Assembly (NCBI RefSeq): GCF_005048155.1
Contig: NZ_SUMB01000002.1
Coordinates: forward strand, 372,001 to 436,000
DNA length: 64,000 nt
DNA from: Streptomyces piniterrae
Lineage (GTDB): Bacteria > Actinomycetota > Actinomycetes > Streptomycetales > Streptomycetaceae
Reading direction: 5' to 3'
Shown: one piece after another, positions 8,586-16,062 of the stretch
Layout: the number at the start of each line of letters is the position of its first letter
Position numbering within the stretch: position 1 is the stretch's first letter
Made by a program: the position numbers and the translations under genes
Notes under the pieces: model-generated
What the model saw: the letters and a program-made list of their open reading frames with translations, nothing else
The model's database searches: none
Told to the model about the DNA's origin: nothing

Positions 8586-9824
8586 ATGAGCGAAATGAGC
8601 GAGACCACACTTTCCGCCGCCCCGGCGCCCCTGCCCGTGCAGCCGCCTCCCGGCTGCCCCTTCGAGCCCCCGGCCGAGTTCGCCGCCCTCCGCACCGCCG
8701 AGCCGATCTCCAGGATCTCGCTCCCGGACGGCGGTTGGGCCTGGCTGGCCACCCGCTACGCCGACATCAGGGCGATCTTCGGCGACACCCGCTTCAGCTC
8801 CGACACCACCATCCCCGGCTACCCGCTCGGCGGCATGACCGGCGGCCACACCACCGACCACCGTGGCTTCATCCGCCGGGACCCGCCCGAGCACACCCGG
8901 CTGCGCCGGATGGTCACCCGGGAGTTCATGGTCAAGCGCGTCGAGGCGCTGCGCCCGGAGATCCAGCGGCTCACCGACGAGCTGTGCGACGCGATGGAGC
9001 AGGCCCACGGACGCGAGGACGGCGCCATCGACCTCGTCGAGGCACTCGCGCTGCCGGTGCCCTCGCTGGTCATCAGCCTGCTGCTCGGCGTCCCGTACGA
9101 CGACCACGACATCTTCCAGCGGCTCACCGGCAAGCTGCTCTCACGCACCATTCCCGACGACGAGCGCGAGACGGCACGCGGCGAACTGCGCGGCTATCTC
9201 CACCAGTTGGTCAGCTCGAAGGAAGCCGAACCCGGCGACGACATCCTCGGGCGGCTCATCGTCGAGCAGCAGCGAACCGGCGAGATCACCCACGACGATG
9301 TGGTCGCCTTCGCCGCCCTGCTGCTGATCGCGGGGCATGAGACCACCGCCAACATGATCGGCCTCAGCGCCCTCACCCTGATGCGCGACCCGGAGTCCGC
9401 CGACCGGCTGCGCCGGGATCCCGGCCTCATCCGCGGCGCCGTCGAGGAACTCCTGCGCTTCCACAGCATCATCCGCAACGGACCGCGCCGGGTCGCCACC
9501 ACCGACGTCGAGATCGACGGGCACCTCATCCGGGCCGGCGAGGGCGTTGTGGTGGCCGTACCGTCCGCCAACCGCGACGAGACCGTCTTCCCCGACGCCG
9601 ACCGCCTCGACGTCCGCCGCCCCAACGCCCAGCACCATGTCGCCTTCGGCTACGGCATTCACCAGTGCCTCGGGCAGGCACTGGCCCGAGTCGAACTCCA
9701 GGTCGTCATCGGTACGCTGCTGCGCCGGTTCCCCACGATGCGGCCCGCCGTACCCGACGAGGAGATTCCGTTCCGCACCGACATGGCGATCTACGGGTGC
9801 CACGCCCTGCCCGTCACTTGGTGA
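8586..9824 (+). CDS. Cytochrome P450 (CYP105-like class I bacterial P450)
   Basis: Soluble haem monooxygenase of 412 residues. Hallmarks are DPPEHTRLRRMV near the C helix, the I-helix LIAGHETTANM, the K-helix ExxR in EELLRFH, and the haem loop FGYGIHQCLGQALAR with the axial Cys. The start is uncertain between ATG 8586 and ATG 8595. A 3Fe-4S type ferredoxin and a ferredoxin reductase follow, giving a complete three-component electron chain. The arrangement and motifs resemble CYP105 and relatives, which hydroxylate varied lipophilic compounds. The substrate is not evident, and no biosynthetic genes adjoin. Confidence 0.93.
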   Translation: MSEMSETTLSAAPAPLPVQPPPGCPFEPPAEFAALRTAEPISRISLPDGGWAWLATRYADIRAIFGDTRFSSDTTIPGYPLGGMTGGHTTDHRGFIRRDPPEHTRLRRMVTREFMVKRVEALRPEIQRLTDELCDAMEQAHGREDGAIDLVEALALPVPSLVISLLLGVPYDDHDIFQRLTGKLLSRTIPDDERETARGELRGYLHQLVSSKEAEPGDDILGRLIVEQQRTGEITHDDVVAFAALLLIAGHETTANMIGLSALTLMRDPESADRLRRDPGLIRGAVEELLRFHSIIRNGPRRVATTDVEIDGHLIRAGEGVVVAVPSANRDETVFPDADRLDVRRPNAQHHVAFGYGIHQCLGQALARVELQVVIGTLLRRFPTMRPAVPDEEIPFRTDMAIYGCHALPVTW

Positions 9825-9892
9825 CGCCCCGCGCTTGGCACCGCTGAGCCCAGCCCCAACCCAGTCCACCCCCCAACCCACGGAGCTTTGCC

Positions 9893-10087
9893 ATGAAGAT
9901 CACCCTCGACGCCGACAAGTGCTGCGCGGCGGGTCAGTGCGTGCTGATAGCCCCCGAGGTCTTCGACCAGCGCGATGAGGACGGCATCGTCGTACTCCTC
10001 GACGACGCCCCGCCCGCCGAGCAGCACGAAGCGGTCCGCGAAGCCGCCGCCATCTGCCCGGCCGCCGTGATCGAGATCCACGCATGA
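9893..10087 (+). CDS. Ferredoxin, 3Fe-4S type
   Basis: A 64-residue ferredoxin with cysteines arranged CCAAGQC near residue 10 and a later single CP motif (AAICPAAVIEI), the pattern of 3Fe-4S P450-partner ferredoxins (fdxE/SoyB type). It should pass electrons from the downstream reductase to the upstream P450. Its stop overlaps the reductase start (ATGA at 10084-10087), so the two are translationally coupled. Confidence 0.92.
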   Translation: MKITLDADKCCAAGQCVLIAPEVFDQRDEDGIVVLLDDAPPAEQHEAVREAAAICPAAVIEIHA

Positions 10088-11499
10088 CCGCCCCGGATGA
10101 CGACGCCAGGCCCATCGCCGTCGTCGGCGCCTCGGCGGCCGGCCTCGCCGCCGCCGAGGCGCTGCGCCGCTTCGGCTGGGCCGGCCCGCTGATCCTCATC
10201 GGTGACGAGCCTCATCTGCCGTACGACCGGCCGCCGTTGTCCAAGCAACTGCTGCACGGTGCCTGGGAACCGGACCGCCTGCTGCTGCGCACCAAGGACC
10301 AGCTCGAACCACTCGGCCTCGACCTGCGGCTCGGCACCCGGGCCACCGGCCTCGACGCGGCCACCCGCACCCTCACCCTCGACGGGGGCGAGCGCCTCGA
10401 CTGTGCCGGCGTCATCATCGCCACCGGCGTCGCCGCCCGTACGCTCCCCGGCGCCGACCGTATCGCCGGCATACACACCCTGCGCACCCTGGACGACGCG
10501 CTGGCGCTCCGAGGCGAACTGACTGGTACTACCGGTAGCACCGGTACTACCGGCACTACCGGTAGTACCGATGTCACTGGTCAGGTCGGTACTTCCGGCA
10601 CCGACCGGCGCCTCGTCATCGTCGGCAATGGGGTGCTGGGTTGTGAAGCCGCCGCGGTGGCACGGGAGTTGGGCCACACGGTCACCCTCGTCGGCCGTAC
10701 GGCGATACCGATGGCCGAAGCCGTCGGCACCGAGATCGGTGAACTGCTCGCCGAGGAACACCGAGCCCGCGGCGTGGAACTGCGAACGGGAGAGGCCGAT
10801 GGCTTCGAGACGACCGGGGAAGGGGCCACGGAAGGAGAAGGAACCGGGGGAGCGAACCCCGTCCGGGTCACCGCCGTACGCCTGACCGACGGCACCCGGC
10901 TGCCCGCCGACCTCGTCCTGCTCGCCATCGGCTCCGAGCCAGCCGTCCAGTGGCTGGCGGACCCGGCCCTGGACACCACCGACGGGCTGCGCTGCGACGC
11001 GTACTGCGCCGCCGCGCCCGGCGTCTACGCCGCGGGCGACGTGGCCCGCTGGGACCACCCGGCCCACGATCGTCCGCTCCGCTTCGAGCACCGGATGAAC
11101 GCCACCGAACAGGGCATGGCCGCCGCCCGCAACCTGCTGGCCGAGCTGGCCGAGGCATCCGAGTTGTCCGAGCCGTCCCAGTCGGTTGGCGCCGGCACTG
11201 ACCACCCCGCCCAGGAGCGCCGCCCGTTCGCCCCCGTCCCCTACTTCTGGTCCGACCAGTACGCCATCAAGATCCAGGCGTACGGCGTCACCGGGGGCGC
11301 CGACCGGGTCGAGACCACCGTCCTGCACCGGGACGAGCGCCGCGCCGTCGCCCTCTACGGCCGGGACGGCACAGCCACCGGCGTCCTGGCCGCCGGCCTC
11401 CCGCCCCGCCAGGTCCGGGCGCTGCGTGCGGTGATCGCCACGCCCCTCCCCTGGGAGGAGGCGCGCGACCGGCTCCGGGCCGCCACGGCCGGCGCCTGA
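10084..11499 (+). CDS. FAD-dependent ferredoxin reductase
   Basis: NAD(P)H:ferredoxin oxidoreductase of the putidaredoxin/rubredoxin reductase family (471 aa). The FAD-binding Rossmann motif is [17 protein letters not shown] at the N-terminus, then [10 protein letters not shown] and [15 protein letters not shown] second Rossmann motif, [16 protein letters not shown], binds NAD(P)H, then [10 protein letters not shown] and a C-terminal reductase dimerisation part. Odd features are two low-complexity insertions. One is a Thr-Gly-Ser stretch (about residues 148-173) built from an ACCGGTA/ACTACCGG repeat; the other is a Glu-Ser rich loop (about 362-380). Both lie between conserved blocks and probably on surface loops. 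The last ~25 codons are duplicated in diverged form at about 15.8 kb. Confidence 0.92.
   Translation: MTAPDDDARPIAVVGASAAGLAAAEALRRFGWAGPLILIGDEPHLPYDRPPLSKQLLHGAWEPDRLLLRTKDQLEPLGLDLRLGTRATGLDAATRTLTLDGGERLDCAGVIIATGVAARTLPGADRIAGIHTLRTLDDALALRGELTGTTGSTGTTGTTGSTDVTGQVGTSGTDRRLVIVGNGVLGCEAAAVARELGHTVTLVGRTAIPMAEAVGTEIGELLAEEHRARGVELRTGEADGFETTGEGATEGEGTGGANPVRVTAVRLTDGTRLPADLVLLAIGSEPAVQWLADPALDTTDGLRCDAYCAAAPGVYAAGDVARWDHPAHDRPLRFEHRMNATEQGMAAARNLLAELAEASELSEPSQSVGAGTDHPAQERRPFAPVPYFWSDQYAIKIQAYGVTGGADRVETTVLHRDERRAVALYGRDGTATGVLAAGLPPRQVRALRAVIATPLPWEEARDRLRAATAGA
10523..10575 (+). repeat. In-frame ACCGGTA-type repeat inside the reductase gene
   Basis: Nested 9-12 bp units of the ACTACCGGTAGC/ACTACCGGCACT kind encode a Thr-Gly-Ser run between the FAD and NAD domains. 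The length probably varies between strains. Confidence 0.75.
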
Positions 11500-11653
11500 A
11501 GGTGCCCGAGGACGGAGTCCTGACCAACTCGTACGTGGGGGTCCGCGGCGCCCGTGGGCACAACCTCCGCACCATCGATGGGGACACCCCGAGGGACGCG
11601 CTGGCCGCGTTCACCGGGGTGTCCCGATCGGGCAAGTCCTCGCTCGCCCCCCA
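11420..11653 (+). repeat. Left copy of duplicated reductase-end/uvrA-start junction
   Basis: This stretch matches 15800-16062 closely but with scattered substitutions and small indels. It covers the last ~25 codons of the ferredoxin reductase and the first ~45 codons of the UvrA paralogue. Similarity ends abruptly after CTCGCTCGCC in both copies. Confidence 0.8.
11520..11653 (+). pseudogene. Truncated 5' fragment of the UvrA-like gene
   Basis: Reads [18 protein letters not shown] then [13 protein letters not shown], matching the first ~45 residues of the intact protein encoded at 15932-18553. Three things show it is dead. The start ATG has become CTG. The Walker A glycine of GSGKS is Arg (SRSGKSS). 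Homology stops within five codons after the P-loop, where unrelated sequence begins. It directly follows the reductase gene, as the intact copy follows a remnant reductase end. Confidence 0.8.
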
Positions 11654-11797
11654 AGGCGCGCCCCCACCTAGGACCCGTCGCGGATTGCCTCAAAACCGGG
11701 TGAGTGGAAGAACACCCGATCGGCGATCGGAAAGCCACCCGTTCGATGCCGGCCGGGGTCGCTTACGCAACGTCCACCACGCCAGTCCCGGACCGAC

Positions 11798-12088
11798 TCA
11801 AGGTACGTAGACGCTGCTCCCGAATTCGGAAACCGTGCTGGCGCCCGGAGCAACGAATTCGATGGGCGTGCCCCCGCAGTTCGGCTCGGCGAAAACGAGC
11901 GCGGGCCTGTCTGTGTAGTTGTCCACGGTCAGCGGCCAGCTGTCCGTGTCATAGCAGCCGCTAGGGTCCACGTATTCCACGCCACCGACGACCAGCGAGC
12001 CCTCCGCCGCGTAAGCGGAACCTGGACCGCTGACCACCAGCGTGACCGCAGCTGCAACGACTCCCAGCGTCATGACAATGCGTCGCAT
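11798..12088 (-). CDS. Small secreted protein, possible beta/gamma-crystallin-like
   Basis: The start is placed at ATG 12088 because GGAGGG precedes it by about 8 bp. The 96-residue product has a clear Sec signal ([15 protein letters not shown] to AYAAEG). The ~65-residue mature part carries a Cys pair ([17 protein letters not shown]) and a C-terminal [10 protein letters not shown]. The pattern recalls small extracellular crystallin/inhibitor I36-like Streptomyces proteins, but I cannot assign it firmly. It is the first gene in the inserted-looking patch between the two uvrA starts. Confidence 0.65.
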   Translation of the reverse strand: MRRIVMTLGVVAAAVTLVVSGPGSAYAAEGSLVVGGVEYVDPSGCYDTDSWPLTVDNYTDRPALVFAEPNCGGTPIEFVAPGASTVSEFGSSVYVP

Positions 12089-12545
12089 TGATATCCCTCC
12101 CCATTTGGGCCAGTTGGGCCGTTTTGCATACTGCCCGTGGCCTAGCTCGGCACACACCGAGTCACCCGCACGTGGACGAGGAAACGATCCTTCGACCCTT
12201 CAAGGCGCCGGCGTGCGACCTGTGGATTCTCCGGGGGACAACGTCAGGCCGACCGGCAACGCGGAGCGGAGCTCTCTTGGCTTGGCACAGCAGCAGCAGG
12301 CATTCGCGCCTACCGGCGGATCTGCCGTTCCGTCACCTGTCCTGTCCGTCCTGAAGGCGGGAAGGCTTCCAGCGCGTGGCTGTCCTGCGGGACGGCGGAG
12401 GTGAGTGTCCAGGCGGAGGCCGGAGCGTCCCCACCCTGGCAAGTTGTGACACGCCCGTTGGACCCGGCTGACGCCGGCCCCAACGGGCGGTAGTTCGGGT
12501 TTCGAGTTCCCCCGTCATGGTTGCGCTATCTCAGTGCCGTCCAGA
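12089..12545. other. Gene-less stretch between two secreted-protein genes
   Basis: No frame has convincing codon usage plus a ribosome site. It should contain the promoter of the 12088 gene. Nothing else recognised. Confidence 0.5.
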
Positions 12546-12743
12546 TCAAGGAGCGAGACAGCTGGCGCCCGGGATTTCGGCGGGGATACCGGGGTTGGCA
12601 GGGTCTACCAGGGCCGTGACGTCACCCACGGATTGAGTGAGACAGGTGACAGTTCCCACCGGGTCCGGCACGGCGCTGGCTGGTGACGCGAGGACCCCGA
12701 GAAACGCGAGGGTGCCAAGCAGGACGGTGATGGCTCGACGCAT
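12546..12743 (-). CDS. Small secreted protein (65 aa)
   Basis: ATG 12743 is preceded by GGAAGG. The product has a Sec signal (MRRAITVLLGTLAFLGVLASPASA) and a mature part of about 40 residues with two cysteines (GTVTCLTQSVGDVTALVDP and ASCLAP at the end), able to form one disulfide. It resembles the tiny two-Cys exported proteins common in Streptomyces. The function is unknown; there is no chaplin or rodlin motif. Confidence 0.65.
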   Translation of the reverse strand: MRRAITVLLGTLAFLGVLASPASAVPDPVGTVTCLTQSVGDVTALVDPANPGIPAEIPGASCLAP

Positions 12744-13105
12744 GAACTGCCTTCCGCTGCAGGGGTGTTGACACACTCTGGTTGCCCCTGCCGCGGGCGC
12801 TGATGCGTGGTGTCACTCATGTGGGTTCAGCCGGAACGCCTCAGTACACCGCTGTCATGGGCGAGAGGCCAGCGCCTGTCAGGCCTGGGGGCTTCCGGCA
12901 GTGCGTGGAGACCGAAGTGTGATCCAGGCGGAGACAGCACTAGCGGACGCCTTCGCCGCCATGCGGACGGCACACCGCCACACCGGGGCCTGGCCCCCGA
13001 GGTCAAAGTGATGTTCTTCGGTCCGAATCGTCAGCCGAGGCTCGTCCTCCGCTGATGTACGCATCTGGAGCTCTCCCGTCACCAGACACCTACTTAGACC
13101 GTGTC
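12744..13105. other. Gene-less stretch
   Basis: Short open frames exist on both strands, including a 67-codon one on the minus strand ending at 12879, but none has a good ribosome site or recognisable motif. The right end has an imperfect hairpin (GTCTCAG to CTGAGAC, about 13103-13139) that overlaps the end of the next minus-strand gene and may terminate it. Confidence 0.4.
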
Positions 13106-13432
13106 TCAGTTGGTGGGGTAGGGACTGTCACCTGAGACGCGTTGAGCCATTTGGTGCAGCCGATGCCACCTTTGAGGGGCGTCTGCCTCGGTGAGCTGTG
13201 GCAGGACCTGCTCAAGCTCGCGGATGCGCCGGTTTAGGGTCCTGCGGCGCCGTGGGTCTAGGTAGCCACCGTTGTTCAACCAAGAGTGCACGCACCCGGC
13301 GAGGTCGGCATCGAGAGTCACGAGTTCGATGCCGACCAGCTCGGCACCGTTCAGCCGGGCGGGCCACGGCTCACTCCTGAATTCCTGCCACAAGCGGGCC
13401 ACCACGGCCTCGGACTCATCAGGTGGGTTCAC
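13106..13432 (-). CDS. Hypothetical protein (108 aa)
   Basis: Soluble protein starting at GTG 13432. It is Arg- and Leu-rich, with a predicted helical C-terminus (RRTLNRRIRELEQVLPQLTE) and an early acidic part. No family recognised. It abuts the transposase remnant, whose insertion may have displaced its promoter. Codon bias is GC-rich, so a real gene is likely. Confidence 0.5.
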   Translation of the reverse strand: MNPPDESEAVVARLWQEFRSEPWPARLNGAELVGIELVTLDADLAGCVHSWLNNGGYLDPRRRRTLNRRIRELEQVLPQLTEADAPQRWHRLHQMAQRVSGDSPYPTN

Positions 13433-13440
13433 AGCACTGA

Positions 13441-13798
13441 TTATCGTGTAGCCGTCTCGGGGGCGTCACGCGGTTTGGGGCACCGTCGATAGCAGATCAG
13501 CGCGCTGGCGATGCCGACGAAGGCGAGGAAGTGCGCGGCCTTGCGCTCGTAGCGGCGATGGAGACGGCGGCAGCCGGTGAGCCACGACAGGGTGCGTTCG
13601 ACCACCCAGCGGTGCCCACCCAGCCGGTCGGAGGCATTGGTACCGCGGCGAGCGATGCGCGGCACGATCTGCCGCTGCCGCAGCCAGGCGCGCAGGTGCT
13701 CGACGTACTCCGCCCTGCGGCCGTACCGGCGCCTCCGGCGCCACATGCTGGAACAGCTCCCACAGTTCGTCCGGCACCAGCCGCTCAACTATCCCCAT
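13441..13798 (-). pseudogene. IS5-family transposase remnant with internal deletion and frameshift
   Basis: The first ~27 residues (MGIVERLVPDELWELFQHV) are the typical N-terminus of an actinobacterial IS5-type transposase. After about position 13735 the reading must change frame to continue with AEYVEHLRAWLRQRQIVPRIARRG, then HRWVVERTLSWLTGCRRLHRRYERK and ICYRRC at the end, the usual C-terminal part. Most of the DDE core between them, probably over 100 residues, is absent. No clean terminal inverted repeats were seen. Confidence 0.8.
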
Positions 13799-13840
13799 GC
13801 CTCGACAGCGACCAACCACCAATCAAGGTACCGCCATTAT

Positions 13841-14596
13841 TTAATGGAAGGCCTCGCCGGACATCTCATAGGCTCGATTGAAGGCCACCATCAGGTCCTT
13901 GACTACCTCCGCCCACGCATAGCAGATCTGTACTTGCAGATGTGTCGCCATTCCATCGATCTCGGGTGGCCGGAAGGGACTGTGCTCCAGGGCTTCAATC
14001 ACCTTCACGCACTCACGCAGTTCGAGAATATTGACGGTCTCGGTAGTCAAAGCAAGCGCAAACTCTGCGCTTGTGAGCTGGGTGCCGAGGGCGAGCGCAA
14101 CAGGGCTGGCGTCGGGAAAGCCCTCCGCGAGGCGTTTTAGTTGCGCCTTGAACTCCCTCTTTGCCGCCTCCTCTTGGTGCATCAGTTCACGGATGTCGAT
14201 CTGGCGGTATCTGGAGTGTCGTGCGAGTTGCAGATTCAAGCGGTAATCCGGGCCGCTGTTCAGCCTGTTTTCCAGGATGAATTCGTCTGTGAGGGGGGCG
14301 TCCCCCGCCTGGAGCGCCTGCTCAAACTCCGCCAGTGACTCCTCGGCCTCTTGCCTACGCGCAAGCCACAACGCAGCCTCCCCGCCCCACGCCTTGGCCA
14401 GTTTCGCCACGGTATGCCTACTGGGGATGCGCGCGCCGCCCAGTGCCGCGTAGTACGTGGATCTACTTATCCCGGTGGTCCTGCATGTCGCCTTCTCGTC
14501 CCTGGCGTCGGCTGCGCTGTTTCGCAGCGCTCGAAGCTCCCTGGCGAAGGCTTCTCGGGGGTCTTCTGAATCTCGCGATGCGCGAGGTCGTCCCAT
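13841..14596 (-). CDS. HTH-domain protein (251 aa)
   Basis: Residues about 15-75 look like a Cro/C1-type helix-turn-helix (ATCRTTGISRSTYYAALGG then PSRHTVAKLAKAWGG). The rest is a long, mostly helical charged region (AAKREFKAQLKRLAEG) with no enzymatic motif. Such proteins occur on Streptomyces islands and plasmids as regulators. The gene is visibly less GC-rich than its neighbours, which suggests acquisition. ATG 14596 is the first start; the ribosome site is poor. Confidence 0.65.
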   Translation of the reverse strand: MGRPRASRDSEDPREAFARELRALRNSAADARDEKATCRTTGISRSTYYAALGGARIPSRHTVAKLAKAWGGEAALWLARRQEAEESLAEFEQALQAGDAPLTDEFILENRLNSGPDYRLNLQLARHSRYRQIDIRELMHQEEAAKREFKAQLKRLAEGFPDASPVALALGTQLTSAEFALALTTETVNILELRECVKVIEALEHSPFRPPEIDGMATHLQVQICYAWAEVVKDLMVAFNRAYEMSGEAFH

Positions 14597-14722
14597 GCCC
14601 GCCCCCCCCGTAGTCCCGAGTAGTCCAAGCGGCGTCTTGAGTAGTCCAAAATCCTAGACCAACCGCGCCACCTGCGCAGACGCTGAGGTAAGTCAACTCG
14701 CATTGATCTACCGGAGGTTGAA

Positions 14723-14923
14723 GTGGAACTGTCGTTCGGCGTCAGGCTGCTGCTCGTCCTGGCGGCTGCGCTGGTCGCGGTCATCGTCGGCATGGTGGCC
14801 GGGCTGCTGGCACGATGGGACGGTGCGCGCGTCCCTGCCTGCATCATGCGCGGATCAGCGGCCTTCGGTGTCTCCATGACGCTTTTCGTCCTGGTGCTGA
14901 CGAGCCTCGGCGCCTTCGTTTAG
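14723..14923 (+). CDS. Small two-helix membrane protein (66 aa)
   Basis: GTG 14723 follows CCGGAGG by about 6 bp. The product is nearly all membrane: segment 1 VRLLLVLAAALVAVIVGMVAGLLA, a short charged loop RWDGARVP, and segment 2 GVSMTLFVLVLTSLGAFV. It is divergent from the HTH gene across a 126-bp gap. Possible roles include a small stress or phage-type membrane peptide; there is no direct evidence. Confidence 0.6.
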   Translation: MELSFGVRLLLVLAAALVAVIVGMVAGLLARWDGARVPACIMRGSAAFGVSMTLFVLVLTSLGAFV

Positions 14924-15039
14924 GTCGTCTCTTGGCGGCCGGCTATAAGGCAGTGGTGGGCCGACAAAAGGTATGGCATATGGCATCGTCCATGCCCCTT
15001 CCCGAAGGTGGGGGAGGGGCCACCGTTATGCCCAGAGTT

Positions 15040-15474
15040 TCAGGCTGCGGACTCTTCCAAGAGCGCGGCCACTTCACGCACGTCCCCAAGCCGCTTCAGT
15101 TTCTGTATGGCGACCCGCGACCCGCGACCCGCGACCCGCGACAGTTCGGCGGTCAGCAGCATGCTGATCGGCGAGCGCGCCGTGCGCGCCTCGGTGGGAG
15201 GCAGGCAAACGAACACCGCGCCATGGCAAGCGAACCGGGCACGGACGCGGAAGCACCGGAAGGCAACGGCTTGACGCCGTTGGAGAGAACCATCCTCCGC
15301 TGGGAATTGCGGCGGGTGCGTCCCGACTCGCGGATCCGGCCCGTAGCCCCTATCCCGCATCCCGTATGCCATATCCCGCACGGGAAGCCGAACCGTGCCC
15401 TCGTGGAGCGCACGCAGGCCTGGGGCTTCTATCCGCGCACTCGTTATGCCCCCGAGACTCGCAGGCGTCGCCAC
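15040..15474 (-). CDS. Doubtful hypothetical protein containing 7-bp DNA repeat
   Basis: Open for 144 codons. The C-terminal third (AIQKLKRLGDVREVAALLEESAA) looks like ordinary helical protein, but the middle contains GRGSRVA encoded by the CGACCCG tandem repeat and the start region lacks a good ribosome site. It lies just downstream of, and on the same strand as, the 15487-15726 gene and may be a decayed partner of it. Confidence 0.3.
   Translation of the reverse strand: MATPASLGGITSARIEAPGLRALHEGTVRLPVRDMAYGMRDRGYGPDPRVGTHPPQFPAEDGSLQRRQAVAFRCFRVRARFACHGAVFVCLPPTEARTARSPISMLLTAELSRVAGRGSRVAIQKLKRLGDVREVAALLEESAA
15111..15140 (+). repeat. CGACCCG heptanucleotide tandem repeat
   Basis: Four exact copies of the 7-bp unit plus a partial one. 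Heptamers keep shifting frame, so expansion here would disturb the overlapping minus-strand frame. Confidence 0.85.
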
Positions 15475-15486
15475 AGGCCACCACCC

Positions 15487-15726
15487 TCACGGCCCGCCGA
15501 TGTCCCTCCGGCTGGACATCGCATACCGCGCGATCGTCGACAAGGTCAGTTCCCGGTCCTTCTCGATGACAAGCCAGCCCTTGTCAAGGAGGGACTGCAG
15601 GAGTGGGCGGACTTCGTCGCCCAGTTCGTCCGCCAGGTCATCATCCGTGGGGGAGGCGCCGGTCCGAAGGAGGGCGGCCACGTGGCGGACGACCGCTTCC
15701 TCCTCCGTGGTGATGTTGAAGTCCAT
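15487..15726 (-). CDS. Small winged-helix-like hypothetical protein (79 aa)
   Basis: The start is chosen at ATG 15726 (MDFNITTEEEAVVRHVAAL). The product reads as a compact helical domain with a wing-like end: DDDLADELGDEVRPLLQSLLDKGWLVIEKDRELTL. This resembles the winged-helix halves of small DNA-binding or adaptor proteins, but there is no family I can name. A 19-bp direct repeat (TCCATGAGGCGAAGG, two copies, 15722-15759) overlaps the start, so a second in-phase-looking ATG sits 19 bp upstream out of frame. Confidence 0.5.
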   Translation of the reverse strand: MDFNITTEEEAVVRHVAALLRTGASPTDDDLADELGDEVRPLLQSLLDKGWLVIEKDRELTLSTIARYAMSSRRDIGGP

Positions 15727-15799
15727 GAGGCGAAGGTATGTCCATGAGGCGAAGGCATGCGCGTCCTCGGTCCGCGGCACGCCGACGCCGCCGCGTCGC

Positions 15800-16062
15800 A
15801 TGCGCGGGGCTTCGCGCGGTGGCTGCCACGCCCCTCCCCTGGGAGGAAGCCGGCCGGCGGCCACCAACCGGTTCGCGCGACCGGCTCCGGGCCGTCACAG
15901 CCGGCGCCCGAGGGTGGCCGAAGATGGAGGCATGACCGACTCGTACGTGCGGGTGCGCGGCGCCCGTGAGCACAATCTCCGCAGCATCGATGTGGACATC
16001 CCGAGGGACGCGCTCGTCGCGTTCACCGGGGTGTCCGGATCGGGCAAGTCCTCGCTCGCCTT
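15800..16062 (+). repeat. Right copy of duplicated reductase-end/uvrA-start junction
   Basis: The left half is a headless remnant of the ferredoxin reductase 3' end, reading ATPLPWEEA, a short insertion, then RDRLRAVTAGA. The right half is the intact start of the UvrA-like gene. It pairs with 11420-11653. Confidence 0.8.

Noticed and set aside
12485..12510. T-arm-like sequence (GGGTTTCGAGTTCCC) suggesting a tRNA 3' end or attachment site
   Set aside because: The stem does not pair as a five-bp T-arm, and no acceptor, anticodon or D-arm could be found upstream on either strand.
15395..15931. Extended N-terminus for the UvrA-like protein
   Set aside because: The upstream open frame overlaps the reductase remnant and a minus-strand gene. 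GGAGG before ATG 15932 and the match to the normal UvrA start decide the boundary.
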